From: Ecdyonurus torrentis
Taxonomy: Eukaryota; Arthropoda; Insecta; Ephemeroptera; Heptageniidae
Reading direction: 5' to 3'
Length of the DNA: 64,000 bases
Assembly (NCBI GenBank): GCA_949318235.1
Contig: OX439135.1
Span: forward strand, 25,576,050-25,640,049
Positions 1 to 14,099 of this stretch are shown here, one piece after another (the first letter of the stretch is position 1; the number at the start of each line of letters is the position of its first letter). Made by a program: the position numbers and the translations under genes. Under the pieces are notes generated by a model that was given only the letters and a program-made list of their open reading frames with translations, was not told where the DNA came from and searched no databases.

Positions 1-3868
<3,868 letters not shown>

Positions 3869-4231
3869 GTACATGAGCTTGTTTATTTATTTCTATTCCT
3901 ATTATAGAATGTGTGAAATTAAATTTCACGTTAAAAAAAGTAATGGCAGGTCATGTAAGGTACTGTACTGTACTTTAGCAATAATAACTTAATGAGTGCT
4001 TAAATGTTTACTCAAAAAGCTAAAAGGAAGTGGCTGGGAGAGGAAACCATGTGCCAGCAGTAAAAGTGTTAGAAACGTTGTTGCCAGCAGCAAGCTAGGC
4101 CTGAACTACCTCCCACTTTTGCCCTCACGTGGTTTCCTCTTCCGGCACTTCCTTTTCCACATTTTTAGTAAACATAAACAGTCAATAATACATTATAATA
4201 ACATTGAAATACTTTACAATTTAATACGCAG

Positions 4232-4346
4232 TCTACTACTTTCCACGACGCTGCCCAAGACTGTCGTGCTCTGGGACTTTGTCCCGCACATGTCACAACT
4301 AAAGAGGAAATGATTTGTGTGTTCAAAGCTTTCAAGCAGACAAAAG
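4232..4346 (+). CDS. Gene 1 delta exon (CTLD first half)
   Basis: The acceptor is ttaatacgcag and the donor gtaaat. At 115 nt, phase 0 to 1, it matches the delta exons of A1, A2 and gene 4 exactly in length. The peptide runs from STTFHDAAQDC to KAFKQTK. It is nearly identical to A1 and A2, so the duplications are recent. Confidence 0.85.
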
Positions 4347-6615
4347 GTAAATATAACAAATCTGGCTGGAGATATTGCTAAGGAGAGAAGCACAAATTTA
4401 GGCTTCTTATACTTAAAGAAATAGACAAGTGAAAAACATATGAAAAAAGTATTTATATCACAGAAACACTTGAATGGGATAAATAACTTTAGTTTCTCTC
4501 AACACCCAACAGTATAGCCCCGTATCAGTGATCAGAAATTTTAATTTATACAACCCGCACAACATTTTCATACTAATGTTGCATGTTTCTGACGTCGTAA
4601 ACATGAATTTTCATGGAAATTGCATAGTTTACAGTTATTTCACTCTCTTTTTTCGTGGGGCTACATTAACATTCTGGTCAATAGTTTTAAAGATCATATA
4701 TATCGTTATTATTCATTAAAAAGCACATGTTGTTTTATGTGGTCTATGGCTTATAAACAAAGGGTCTGAAATTTAGGCTTCTCATATTAAAAAAAGGTCT
4801 GCAATGTTTGCCCAAGTCCTCGCAAGTGGCGTACTACGTTGCGTGAAGTATATCAAAGTTGAATTATCGTACACATGTATATTTGAAGCATCAAAATTAA
4901 CTCTCATCTTCTTTCTCTCTCTCTCATCTCTCTCTCTCTCACTTTCTAATACACTCGTGACCGAGATAGCAGGTACAGGTGAGAAGATTTTTACTGCATA
5001 TCAAGTTCAAAGTGAGTCACAAAACTTTACAAGTTGTTTGGACAACACAACACTTCCTTCAGATCTTTGGGCCAAAGAAAAACAACCTGCTTTAAAAAAG
5101 AATTATCAACACTGTATTGGTTTATTGGCAGCAAAGATATATCACTTATCTGGGTTTCAGATATGTCATTGTTCAAATTTTGTGCACGCCTTATGTCAGG
5201 TAATTAATATAATATATAAGTTGTTCGAGTGAGTGGGATACAGGGAGGGAGGGAGGGAGGGAGGGAGGGAGGGAGGGAGGGAGGGAGGGAGGGAGGGAGG
5301 GAGGGAGGGAGGGAGGGAGGGAGGGAGGGAGGGAGGGAGGGAGGGAGGGAGGGAGGGAGGGAGGGAGGGAGGGAGGGAGGGAGGGAGGGAGGGAGGGAGG
5401 GAGGGAGGGAGGGAGGGAGGGAGGGAGGGAGGGAGGGAGGGAGGGAGGGAGGGAGGGAGGGAGGGAGGGAGGGAGGGAGGGAGGGAGGGAGGGAGGGAGG
5501 GAGGGAGGGAGGGAGGGAGGGAGGGAGGGAGGGAGGGAGGGAGGGAGGGAGGGAGGGAGGGAGGGAGGGAGGGAGGGAGGGAGGGAGGGAGGGAATATAT
5601 CAGTTGTTGTTACTTATAGATTGCTTTATGTATTGATTCATTGATTGGTATGTTTATTTACGTATTTATTTAGAATATGACGAAAGAAACAAACGACTCA
5701 TCAACAATAACCACCATTGAGACATCAACTTTAAGATCACAAAGTGTAGAGTCACAAAGTTTAAGCACTGCAGTTACGAGAAATGTGACAATTGAGATAA
5801 GCCAGAACGTGACCAATGCAACAGACAACAGTGCAAGGATTTTATTATTACAGACACCAAATGTAACTACAACACTTCGAACCTCATTATTGACGACAAC
5901 AATGCCGATTGTTGCCAATACTTCGCACATAAAAACTACTCCTCGTTCTGCCAGTATCATATCAACCATAACAACTGGTTCTTCACCGCAGTTAGATTTG
6001 TTTGCACTTTTACATGAGCTAGCTGTGGTAGAAGGTAATTTTTACCCAGAAAATAAAACAAATCTAATTCACGTCACAGAGCCCTATGTCTTGGTAGCAA
6101 TTTCATCAACTGCAGTTCCTCCCTTAAGTAATACAACAAAAAACTTAAATACATCTACCATAGCTATTAATAAGAATTATAATATCACTCAATTAAGTTC
6201 AACTACCGTTTTAAGTAAAACTAATCCATCTAAGAATACGAGTATATTTAATCAAATTTCAAAAACTCCATCTCAGAGTCAACTTATAAAAACAACTTTA
6301 ATCCTCAATAAATTTCAAACCACAAAAAATTTAAACATTATTAAATACCAAACAACTTCAAAACCAAAACTCCCGACAACAGTTGTTAAAATAAGTTTCA
6401 ATAAAACTTCTAGTATTGTTAAACAAAACATAATATCAACTTTTACAAAAATTACTGTAAATAATAAACTTCAATCTTTTTCGGGATTTTTTACTACTTT
6501 AGCTTCAAAGAATTTAAGTAAATCAATAATTACACAATACCCCACCTCAAAACAAACCACAAGCAAATTAAGTTTTACTACTGTTTCTATTAAATCAACT
6601 ATACGAAAATCTTAA
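4232..6615 (+). CDS. Gene 1: single A-type CTLD with Thr-rich tail, 5' end missing
   Basis: Three exons are supported: 4232-4346, 4970-5199 and 5674-6615, giving 429 in-frame codons including the stop. The first two encode the body of a C-type-lectin-like fold: a [18 protein letters not shown] segment, then [20 protein letters not shown] and a final HALCQ. The long last exon is a Thr/Ser/Asn-rich mucin-like tail with many N-x-S/T sites. Upstream exons (signal peptide, alpha, beta, gamma) are not visible; FB1 fills the intron in which gamma should end, so the gene may start outside the window or be broken. A TTAA-type MITE provides the stop codon. Calcium-site motifs (QPD, WND) are absent, so sugar binding is doubtful. 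Confidence 0.7.
4412..4755 (+). mobile_element. MITE family A copy in the delta-epsilon intron of gene 1
   Basis: The homologous intron of A2 reads tatacTTAAcaaaggg. In gene 1 the element starts at that TTAA and the flank resumes as acaaaggg after its GGTCTATGGCTTATAA end. This is direct evidence for insertion at TTAA. Confidence 0.8.
4970..5199 (+). CDS. Gene 1 epsilon exon (CTLD second half)
   Basis: The acceptor is ccgagatag after a CT-rich tract, and the donor is gtaatt. It is 230 nt, phase 1 to 0, the same length as in A1 and A2. Cysteines at NFTSC, HCIGLL, CHC and ALCQ fit the conserved CTLD positions. A tryptophan seen in A1 and A2 (SCWDN) is leucine here (SCLDN). Confidence 0.85.
5240..5594 (+). 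repeat. (GGGA)n microsatellite
   Basis: About 89 uninterrupted GGGA units lie in the epsilon-zeta intron of gene 1, 41 nt after the donor. The other strand is a long pyrimidine tract. Open frames through it are repeat artefacts. Confidence 0.97.
5674..6615 (+). CDS. Gene 1 zeta/terminal exon, Thr-rich mucin-like tail
   Basis: The acceptor tatttag is followed by AATATGAC, which also opens the zeta exons at 21716 and 29300. The 313-codon frame is dominated by T, S, N, I and K with many N-x-T/S sites, as expected of a heavily glycosylated stalk. A short less biased stretch (QLDLFALLHELAVVEG) resembles the end of the 30413-30637 exon ([12 protein letters not shown]). The stop TAA at 6613-6615 belongs to the left end of an inserted MITE (TTAAAGG); the homologous remnant at 35812-35832 reads five codons further to its own TAA. 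Confidence 0.75.
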   Translation, partial: NMTKETNDSSTITTIETSTLRSQSVESQSLSTAVTRNVTIEISQNVTNATDNSARILLLQTPNVTTTLRTSLLTTTMPIVANTSHIKTTPRSASIISTITTGSSPQLDLFALLHELAVVEGNFYPENKTNLIHVTEPYVLVAISSTAVPPLSNTTKNLNTSTIAINKNYNITQLSSTTVLSKTNPSKNTSIFNQISKTPSQSQLIKTTLILNKFQTTKNLNIIKYQTTSKPKLPTTVVKISFNKTSSIVKQNIISTFTKITVNNKLQSFSGFFTTLASKNLSKSIITQYPTSKQTTSKLSFTTVSIKSTIRKS

Positions 6616-6718
6616 AGGAATAGACCAAAGAAAAACATAAGCATTTCTATCACAAAACACTTGATGGGAGTTACATAAATATTTTTAGTTTGTCTCAAAA
6701 CCTAACTGTAGGGATGTA

Positions 6719-7510
6719 ACTGATTGGGATTTGCATATTATTCAGCTGTTAAATAAATTAAGATCCGCAATTTTTAAGTTAAAAACTGTGAAACCATATG
6801 TTAATGAAAAAACTATGAGGCAACTTTATTTTTCTTTTGTGCATCCTCATATATTATATGGGTTATTGTCTTATGGATGTACTAAGTCGGGTAAATTATG
6901 GGAGTTGAAAAAAATGCAAATCAGAATATTAAAAATTTTAAGAAAAGAAATAAGTTACAAAGTGATATTGAATATTACAAATATTTTAATATATTGCCAG
7001 TAGAAGAAACTTTTAAATATATTTTTATTTGTGATAACTACTTTGAAAACTCTCATGGGATACCCAGAACTCATATATAGTACTAGAATTGCAGATACAA
7101 ATCCTCTATATGTTCCAAAAATTGTTAATAGATTCACAGAAAGAACAAAAAAATTCTTATTGCCAAAATTGTGGAATCAAATTCCATTAGAGTTAAAAGA
7201 TTTCAAAAATAAAAATGAAATGAAAGTAAATATAAAAAAAAATTTCTTTAATAAATTATAATTTAATATTCAATTTTATTTTTTCCATTACAAATTAAAT
7301 TTTTCAAAATAAGAATGTCTTTTTTTTTATCAATTATTTTTATTTACACTTGAAATATAATAATTTTCATGACTATATAGTAGTAATGTAATTATTCAAT
7401 GCATTGTGTATAAAATATTATGAACCAACCGATATAAGGCTATGCCTTGGTTGGATTTTGTAAAAATTGTGTGTTTAAAAAAAAAATAATAATAAAAAAA
7501 AAAAAAAAAA
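6719..7510 (+). pseudogene. LINE 3' fragment with poly(A) tail
   Basis: The reading frames match the last part of the LINE ORF2 at 48168-51104: IIQLLNKLRSAIFKLKT, SFVHPHILYGLLSYG and FTERTKKFLLPKLWNQIP. The frame is broken by small indels near 6950 and 7080. The 3' end carries the family hairpin (GAACCAACCGATA, then CTTGGTTGG) and an A-rich tail at 7477-7510. It is a typical 5'-truncated retroposed copy. Confidence 0.9.
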
Positions 7511-7665
7511 GTTCCGTAGCAGTGATCAGAAAAGTCGATTTATGCAACCTGCACAACATTTTCATACTATATTTTGCATGTTTCTGAAGTTATAAACATG
7601 AATATTCACTCAAATTGCATATTTTACAGTTTTTTCACGCTCGATCTCTCATGGGGCTACATTAA

Positions 7666-8919
7666 CATTCTAGCAGTGGCGTGCGGTGCCTATTTTTAGA
7701 ATTCAAATGATTATAGAGCCGAATTTTATCAATCAATTTTTTAGACATTTTGGAATTTCATAGTCAGAAAGTCAAAATTATGAAAACTATTTTTTAATTT
7801 TTTTTATTTTGAAGTTAAAGGTCCCAAAGGGCCCCTTAAACAGAAAAATTGAGGTAATTTTTTACTCTTCTGATCACAAAGGACACTGAAAATTAAGAAA
7901 TCGAATAAGAACTAAATTTCAGGATAAAAGAGTTTTAAATTGAGCCCAGAATTACAAAATTGGTCCAGTTTTGTTATGTGGGTCTAATTAGGGACACTTC
8001 AAAGTCAAAACATTTTAAAAATGAAACAAAAATTAAAAATTCAGTTAGAAAAACAAAAACTTTAGATTTTGTATTTTTTGGAGTACCAATTTCAAAAATC
8101 ACATTTTGAACTTCCAAAATCTCCTCAATAGGGCCCAAACGGGTCCCATTTTTTTCAAAAAGCAATATATTGGAATTTTAACTACAGCAATCGATTTGTA
8201 AGGGCCAAAAACATAGGAATCAATATAATAAACACCAAAATCGGAACATCCCTAGTTTTTTTATTTTTATGATTCATTGGGACTGATGCAATATTGCATC
8301 AGTCCCAATGGGCCCCAAAAATAAAAAAACTAGGGATGTTCCGATTTTGGTGTGTATTATATTGATTCCTATGTTTTTGGCCCTTACAAATCGATTGCTG
8401 TAGTTTAAATTTCAATATATTGCTTTTTGAAAAAAATGGGACCCGTTTGGGCCCTATTGAGGAGATTTTGCGAGTTCAAAATGTGATTTTTGAAATTGGT
8501 ACTCCAAAAAATACAAAATCTAAAGTTTTTGTTTTTCTAACTGAATTTTTAATTTTTGTTTCATTTTTAAAATGTTTTGACTTTGAAGTGTCCCTAATTA
8601 GACCCACATAACAAAACTGGACCAATTTTGTAATTCTGGGCTTAATTTAAAACTCTTTTATCCTGAAATTTAGTTCTTACTCGATTTCTTAATTTTCAGT
8701 GTCCTTTGTGATCAGAAGAGTAAAAAATTACCTCAATTTTTCTGTTTAAGGGGCCCTTTGGGACCTTTAACTTCAAAATAAAAAAAATTAAAAAATAGTT
8801 TTCATAATTTTGACTTTCTGACTATGAAATTCCAAAATGTCTAAAAAATTGATTGATAAAATTCGGCGCTATAATCATTTGAATTCTAAAAATAGGCACC
8901 GCACGCCACTGCATTCTAG
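7666..8919. mobile_element. hAT-type perfect foldback element with 8-bp target duplication
   Basis: The element 7674-8911 (1238 bp) is one near-perfect palindrome. Its centre, between 8292 and 8293 inside GCAATATTGC, is exactly the midpoint of the termini, so there is no spacer loop. The ends are CAGTGGCGTGCGG and its complement, matching the CAGTGGCG-like hAT consensus. The flanks are exact copies of CATTCTAG (7666-7673 and 8912-8919). Other family A copies (for example 63611) read CATTCTGGTAAAAATTG without the insert, which gives the empty site. There is no transposase frame; the two 63-codon frames in opposite arms mirror each other. Confidence 0.93.
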
Positions 8920-8928
8920 TAAAAATTG

Positions 8929-8933
<5 letters not shown>

Positions 8934-8991
<58 letters not shown>
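8934..8991. repeat. (TA)n microsatellite
   Basis: A short TA tract inside the right part of the split MITE A copy. From 9058 to 9442 I see only AT-rich unique sequence. Confidence 0.9.
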
Positions 8992-8994
<3 letters not shown>

Positions 8995-9442
8995 TATAAG
9001 AGGGTGGAAAGTCCTAAATTGTACAGACAGGCATGTTGTTATGTGGTGCATGGCTTCCACCATGTAATCTGTCAGATCAAAGAATATCCCGAGTGTAATG
9101 ATAAATGTGTATGTTTGTTATGTGGTGGCCTATGTACTAGGTACCACTTACTTTATTGTCATTAAGTCATTATGCAAAACTCACAAAACTGTAGTGTGCA
9201 ATATGATATGTTTATGTATATATGTAAATACAATTTGTGGTGTAATAAATTAATAATAATTATACATTAAAATTATAACATTTGATACATTTTATTATTA
9301 TTGTAATTGTTTATTTATTATTATTATCATCATGTATGTATAAAATATTGTTACAGTTTGATAAAAACAGCTGGTTCAAAGAAATAGACATTCAACGTAT
9401 CGCAGTGCGTATATACTTTATGTATATATATATATATATATA

Positions 9443-9968
9443 TTAGAGCTGTAAAAAACTCGAAATATTTTTAGCCCGGGCTGAAATTTTTTAGCCCGGT
9501 TTGGCTTGAAACCCGGATTTAGCTTGAAATCGAGCTTAAACTCGAAAAACGAGCCAAAGCTCGGAAAGCTCGACATTTGAGCCCAAGTTTAAAAACGAGC
9601 CTTTGAGCCTATGAAGAAAAAAGCTCGATTTTTATTATGAAAAAATTGCTTTTAAAGGATAAAAGTCATAAATAAAATAAAATAATTTTTAAAAACATTT
9701 TAAACAGCTTATTTTGAATGATAGAATTTTAAAAATACCATTTTAAACAAAAATTACAAACATTTTTTTCTTTGCTTTCTTCAAAAATTGTATTTTAGCT
9801 CGATTTATTTTCAAAAGCTCGTTTTTTTTCACGAGTCATTTACGAGCTGAACTCGAAAAAGCTCGTTTTCGAGCTAAAAGCTCGAAACCCGGGTTTACCA
9901 TTTTCAAAAAAACGAGCACCCGAAGATTTTGGCCCGGGCGGGTGCTCGAACCGGTTTAAATTTACAGC

Positions 9969-9973
<5 letters not shown>
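9443..9973. mobile_element. Inverted-repeat element with AGCTCG subrepeats in (TA)n
   Basis: The termini are TTAGAGCTGTAAA and TTTACAGCTCTAA, and both sides are TA tracts. The interior is full of short GAGCTCG and AGCCCGGG words forming overlapping palindromes. There is no coding capacity. It lies in the 3' flank of gene 1. Confidence 0.8.
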
Positions 9974-10009
<36 letters not shown>

Positions 10010-10259
10010 TATGATATCCAAAGTGGGTTCCCACTGAAAAGAAGTGGTCAACTGCAGAGACGTGTATTGCGGCTATAATTTACATCGCATTTTGATAAAA
10101 AAAATGTATATATATGTATTGCAATTTCCAGGATAAAATCAATTAAAATGCAACCGAAAATTTAATAACGCTAATATTTTCTTTGGATTACCTATCCATA
10201 CATAGCCAATGTTATCAGCTTATCAGAAAAATAAAAACAATAAAAAATTGTATCGATTT

Positions 10260-10265
10260 AATAAA
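10260..10265 (+). promoter_or_regulatory. Candidate poly(A) signal of gene 1
   Basis: AATAAA lies in a context (attta AATAAAG tct-tatatttat) shared with 35889-35894, which follows the decayed gene-1-like 3' exon. That suggests the original gene 1 3' end is here, about 3.6 kb after the present stop because of nested insertions. Whether it is still used is unknown. Confidence 0.4.
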
Positions 10266-10555
10266 GTCTCTATATTTATTGAAATTGTTAATAATTTGTT
10301 TTATTTGTATTTAGTAGTTGTTTTCAAATTTAATTTCAAAGGTTTTTTTTAAACAAATACAAAGATCATACAATGTACGTACAACATGTCATGTTTATAG
10401 TAGTGGTCAGGGGTAGAAGTTAGAGGGGACTCATGGGGACCTGTCCCCGCAAAAGAATTTTGAATTATCATTGCACTTATTGACCTTCCCCTCTTTTTCC
10501 CCTTAAAGGCCCTGCATAAGAGTCAAAGCCCTGGTAGTAGTAATAGTAAATTTAG

Positions 10556-10882
10556 ATTTATGCAACCCATTCAACAATATTTACTAATTTTTGCATGTTT
10601 CTGACGTCATAAACATGAAAATTTCACGTAAAGTGCTTACTTTACAGTATTTTCACGCTCTCTCGTGGGGCTACATTAACATTGTGGTAGAAATTGCCAT
10701 TAGTTTTGAAGATCTCATTTTGTGTCTATTCATTTAAAAGCAAATGTCATGTTGTTTTATGCAGTCAATCAAGTCAATGGCTTTAATATATTTAAACTGG
10801 CAAAATGAATAATTTTTTGTATGCCTCCCATGATATTGAGTGATCCAACGTGGCATCGACTTTAACATGAATGCATATATAC
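10556..10882 (+). mobile_element. MITE A fragment followed by MITE C fragment
   Basis: Bases 10556-10763 match family A from the caaccc segment to the TCAATGGCTTTAA end. Bases 10788-10880 match one end of family C (aaactggcaaaatga, then cgactttaacatgaatg). Bases 9974-10555 hold no gene that I can see. Confidence 0.65.
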
Positions 10883-11028
10883 ACTCAATAAAAATTATTA
10901 CGAACTGAATATATCAATAAAATATTATGTAACATCACTAATAATAATAATATATATGACGTTTCCGTTCATTTAATTTTTAAATAAAATGCATTTATAT
11001 AGCATGGTCTTACAATGGAATCTCTGTG

Positions 11029-11030
<2 letters not shown>

Positions 11031-11092
<62 letters not shown>
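11031..11092. repeat. (CT)n microsatellite upstream of gene 2
   Basis: About 30 CT units lie some 150 bp before the gene 2 start codon. The region just after it (11100-11237) would hold the 5' untranslated region; an AT-rich TATA-like word (tataatatttaaa) sits near 11115. No firmer promoter call is possible. Confidence 0.9.
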
Positions 11093-11095
<3 letters not shown>

Positions 11096-11237
11096 ATATC
11101 TCATTTTTTACTCGTATAATATTTAAATAGCAGTGAATAACAAAAGGATATTCAATGCATGACACAATAATATACAGATAGCAATGTCACATTTTACTGT
11201 TGGAAAATACGTGTAACATATTGGTCACAGAGACAAA

Positions 11238-11312
11238 ATGTTTCTTAGAACCAAATCCATCGTCATATTTACATTATTAATAACTTTAATTGATGCCTTC
11301 AATAAAACTCAG
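11238..11312 (+). CDS. Gene 2 exon 1, signal peptide
   Basis: ATG opens 25 codons: a basic start (MFLRTKS), a hydrophobic core ([11 protein letters not shown]) and a DAFNKTQ end, then donor gtaaag in phase 0. The first exon of gene 4 (54446-54544) has the same layout, a similar Asp-Ala end and the same gtaaag donor. No upstream in-frame ATG gives a better start. Confidence 0.75.
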
Positions 11313-14007
11313 GTAAAGTATCTGGATTTAAAATATTTAATCAAGAAAGTTTCAGAAAAAGCATAAAGAGACCGGAGTTCTAGGTAACAATTTTTGCAAA
11401 AAAGTAGGTGAAATTGTGAAAAATTCCAAAAAAGGTAAAAAAAAAAGCCCAAAAAGGGTAAAAAATAGTTAAGAAAAATGATAAAACGAAACTAAAATTT
11501 TAACAAATTAAGGTTAATTGGGGGGTTTGGTTGTTTGTTATTTAATTAAAACATGCATAAGTACAATATTTAATCATTTAAAAAATCAGCACATAAATCT
11601 CGAGACAACCATTGAAGAATGTGATGCAAATCGGGTTATTTACAGTTTAAATTGAATTTTATTGAAACTCATCTGTAAGTCAAATAATTTTTAATTTTAG
11701 ATAATACGATTAATGTCACATTTTTCGATGATGCCGTGACTAGATTGTTTGCAAATCTATCATTCTCTGTACAATCAGGTTACAGAAACAGGAACTTTGG
11801 TTTTAATGGCACTGTTAGATTTTGGGAGATTTTGTACGGAACTTGGCATTGTCATATTTAAGTATAGGTTGAAAACATGCCGTAATTCAGGCAACATATT
11901 TTGTATTATTTTAATTTTCCAATAGCAGGTAATTAATTAAGATAGTACATCATGCACTACGGGATTTGACTAAAAAGTTATAAAGAAAGAAAAATCTGCA
12001 ATTTTGCAAAGTGATAAATTATCTAATTTCCTACACAAGCTTTATTGATTGTTTTATTAAATTCTTCTTCTATTTTTACTATCATATTTATATCTTATTT
12101 TTAAAATTGAAGTATTTAGATGAATCCGTACATGCTTAAAATATGTCGTTTAATATTTATTTATTTATTTATTTATTTATTTATAAATTTATATGTTATA
12201 GACATAGGTACATAGTTTACCATAACATTACACTCATATCAATGTTAAATCAATATGTCAATATCATATACATATTGTACATAAAGTATGATGTGTATAT
12301 CCTACTTCTCTTTCTGATATTAGACCCATTTCAAACTTAGATGTTTTTGGAAAAGCATTTGAAATTTTAATAGATAACCAAATCTCTGAATATTTAAACA
12401 ATAATTTATCATTACTTTCACCCTTTCAGTCTGGCTTTCGAAAAAAATATAGCACTTCGACTGCTTTGGTTGATATAGTGGACTCGATTAGGCAAGCAAT
12501 AGATTCTCATCAATTAACAATATTAGTTCTCATTGATTTTAGCAATGCTTTCACTTCTGTAAATTTTGATCTTATTTTAAATATAATGAAATTTGAATTC
12601 AATTTCTCTGACTCTGCAGTAGCCTTTTTTAATGATTATTTTTCAAATCGTAAACAATCAGTTTTCTTAAAAGGCGATCAGTCTGAATGGTTACCAATTA
12701 AATCTGGCGTTCCACAAGGCAGTGTTTTAGGGCCGAGAATTTTTAATGAATATATAAATAAAATATTTTCTGTGCCAACTTTTTGTTACTCTGGAGGTTA
12801 TGCTGATGATTTTCAAATGTATCATCATTTTGTAGTTGATGATATTATTCATGCAATTAACTGTGTTAATCAAGACATTCAGAGTGTTGATGAGTTTGCT
12901 GCCCCGCGTTTCATGAAAGTTAATCCTGATAAAACACAAGCTATTATAATTGGTCACCCTAATTTAGTAAGTAAAATAGATTTAAACTCAATTCCTAAAA
13001 TTTTTGCGTGTGGAATTCCAATTATGTACAGTAAAAATGTAAAAGATTTAGGAGTTTATATTGATTCTAATCTTACTTGGAGGAAACAATTAGCTGACAT
13101 AAGCCGTAAAGTGATGGGGGGCATTTTTTCATTAAATAGGTTTAAAAATTTTGTACCAGTTGATCTTAAGAAACAATTGGTGCAGGCTCTTATATTTCCG
13201 CATTTTTATTACTGTGACGTTCTTTTAACAGACCTTAAAGCAGAATATGTTTCTAAATTACAATTACTACAAAACGCGTGTGTTAGGTTTGTTTTGGGAA
13301 TGAAAAAATATGATCGGGGAATTTCTAATGGTTACAATATTCTTAATTGGGTAAAACTTGATGAATTACGCAAATTTCATATTCTCACACTGCTATTTCG
13401 CTGCCTCCAGGATGATTTATTTCCATCGTATTTAAAAAACCGTTTCATCACGTTAGCCGATTCACATGGTCGTAACACAAGATCTGGTAAAAACTACACA
13501 TTAAAACTTCCCTCATATAACCTTTTGCCATTTAAAAATTCTTTCACTGTAACATCAGCTCGTCTATGGAATACTCTGCCATGTAGATTAAGAAACTCTA
13601 AGACAGTATCAATATTTAAAAGTGATTATAGGCGTACATATCTAAGTGCCAAACAGCTCCGCTTGTAGTATTTTTTTTTATTATTTTTTTTTTCTCTTCA
13701 ACACCTTTGTTATGCATCTTTTTCTATAAAGTGATATAAAACTTTTATTTTTTTTTTTCTAATATTTATATATTTTTTTCTTTCTATTATTAATTTTTTT
13801 TCCTATTACGTAGTATTAATATTTCCTCTGATCGAAATTTTGAATGTAATTAAATGATTTCATGAATGTTTTTCTGTTGGGGTTAGGTGTAAGAGTGGGC
13901 CAGACATATTGTCAGGCTTAAACCTCGCCCTTTCAAAAATTTGTAAATTGTTTTTCCTTGCATTTTTTTGAATAAAGACGATTATTTATTTATTTATTAT
14001 TTATTTA

Positions 14008-14099
<92 letters not shown>

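Larger units (their letters stand above)
6612..9057 (+). mobile_element. MITE family A copy, split by two later insertions
   Basis: Family A sequence runs 6612-6718, resumes at about 7511-7673 and 8912-8935, and ends with degraded gcatgttgttatgtgg sequence near 9030-9057. The gaps are a LINE 3' fragment (6719-7510) and a hAT palindrome (7674-8911). The order of events is therefore MITE first, LINE and hAT later. Confidence 0.75.

Noticed and set aside
5229..5636. Long Gly-Arg-Glu repeat frames
   Set aside because: The (GGGA)n microsatellite read in several frames, lying in an intron between well-supported exons.
5670..5969. 99-codon minus-strand frame
   Set aside because: Antisense shadow of the gene 1 Thr-rich exon.
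7974..8611. Two 63-codon frames with almost the same protein on opposite strands
   Set aside because: They are the two arms of the hAT palindrome, not duplicated genes.
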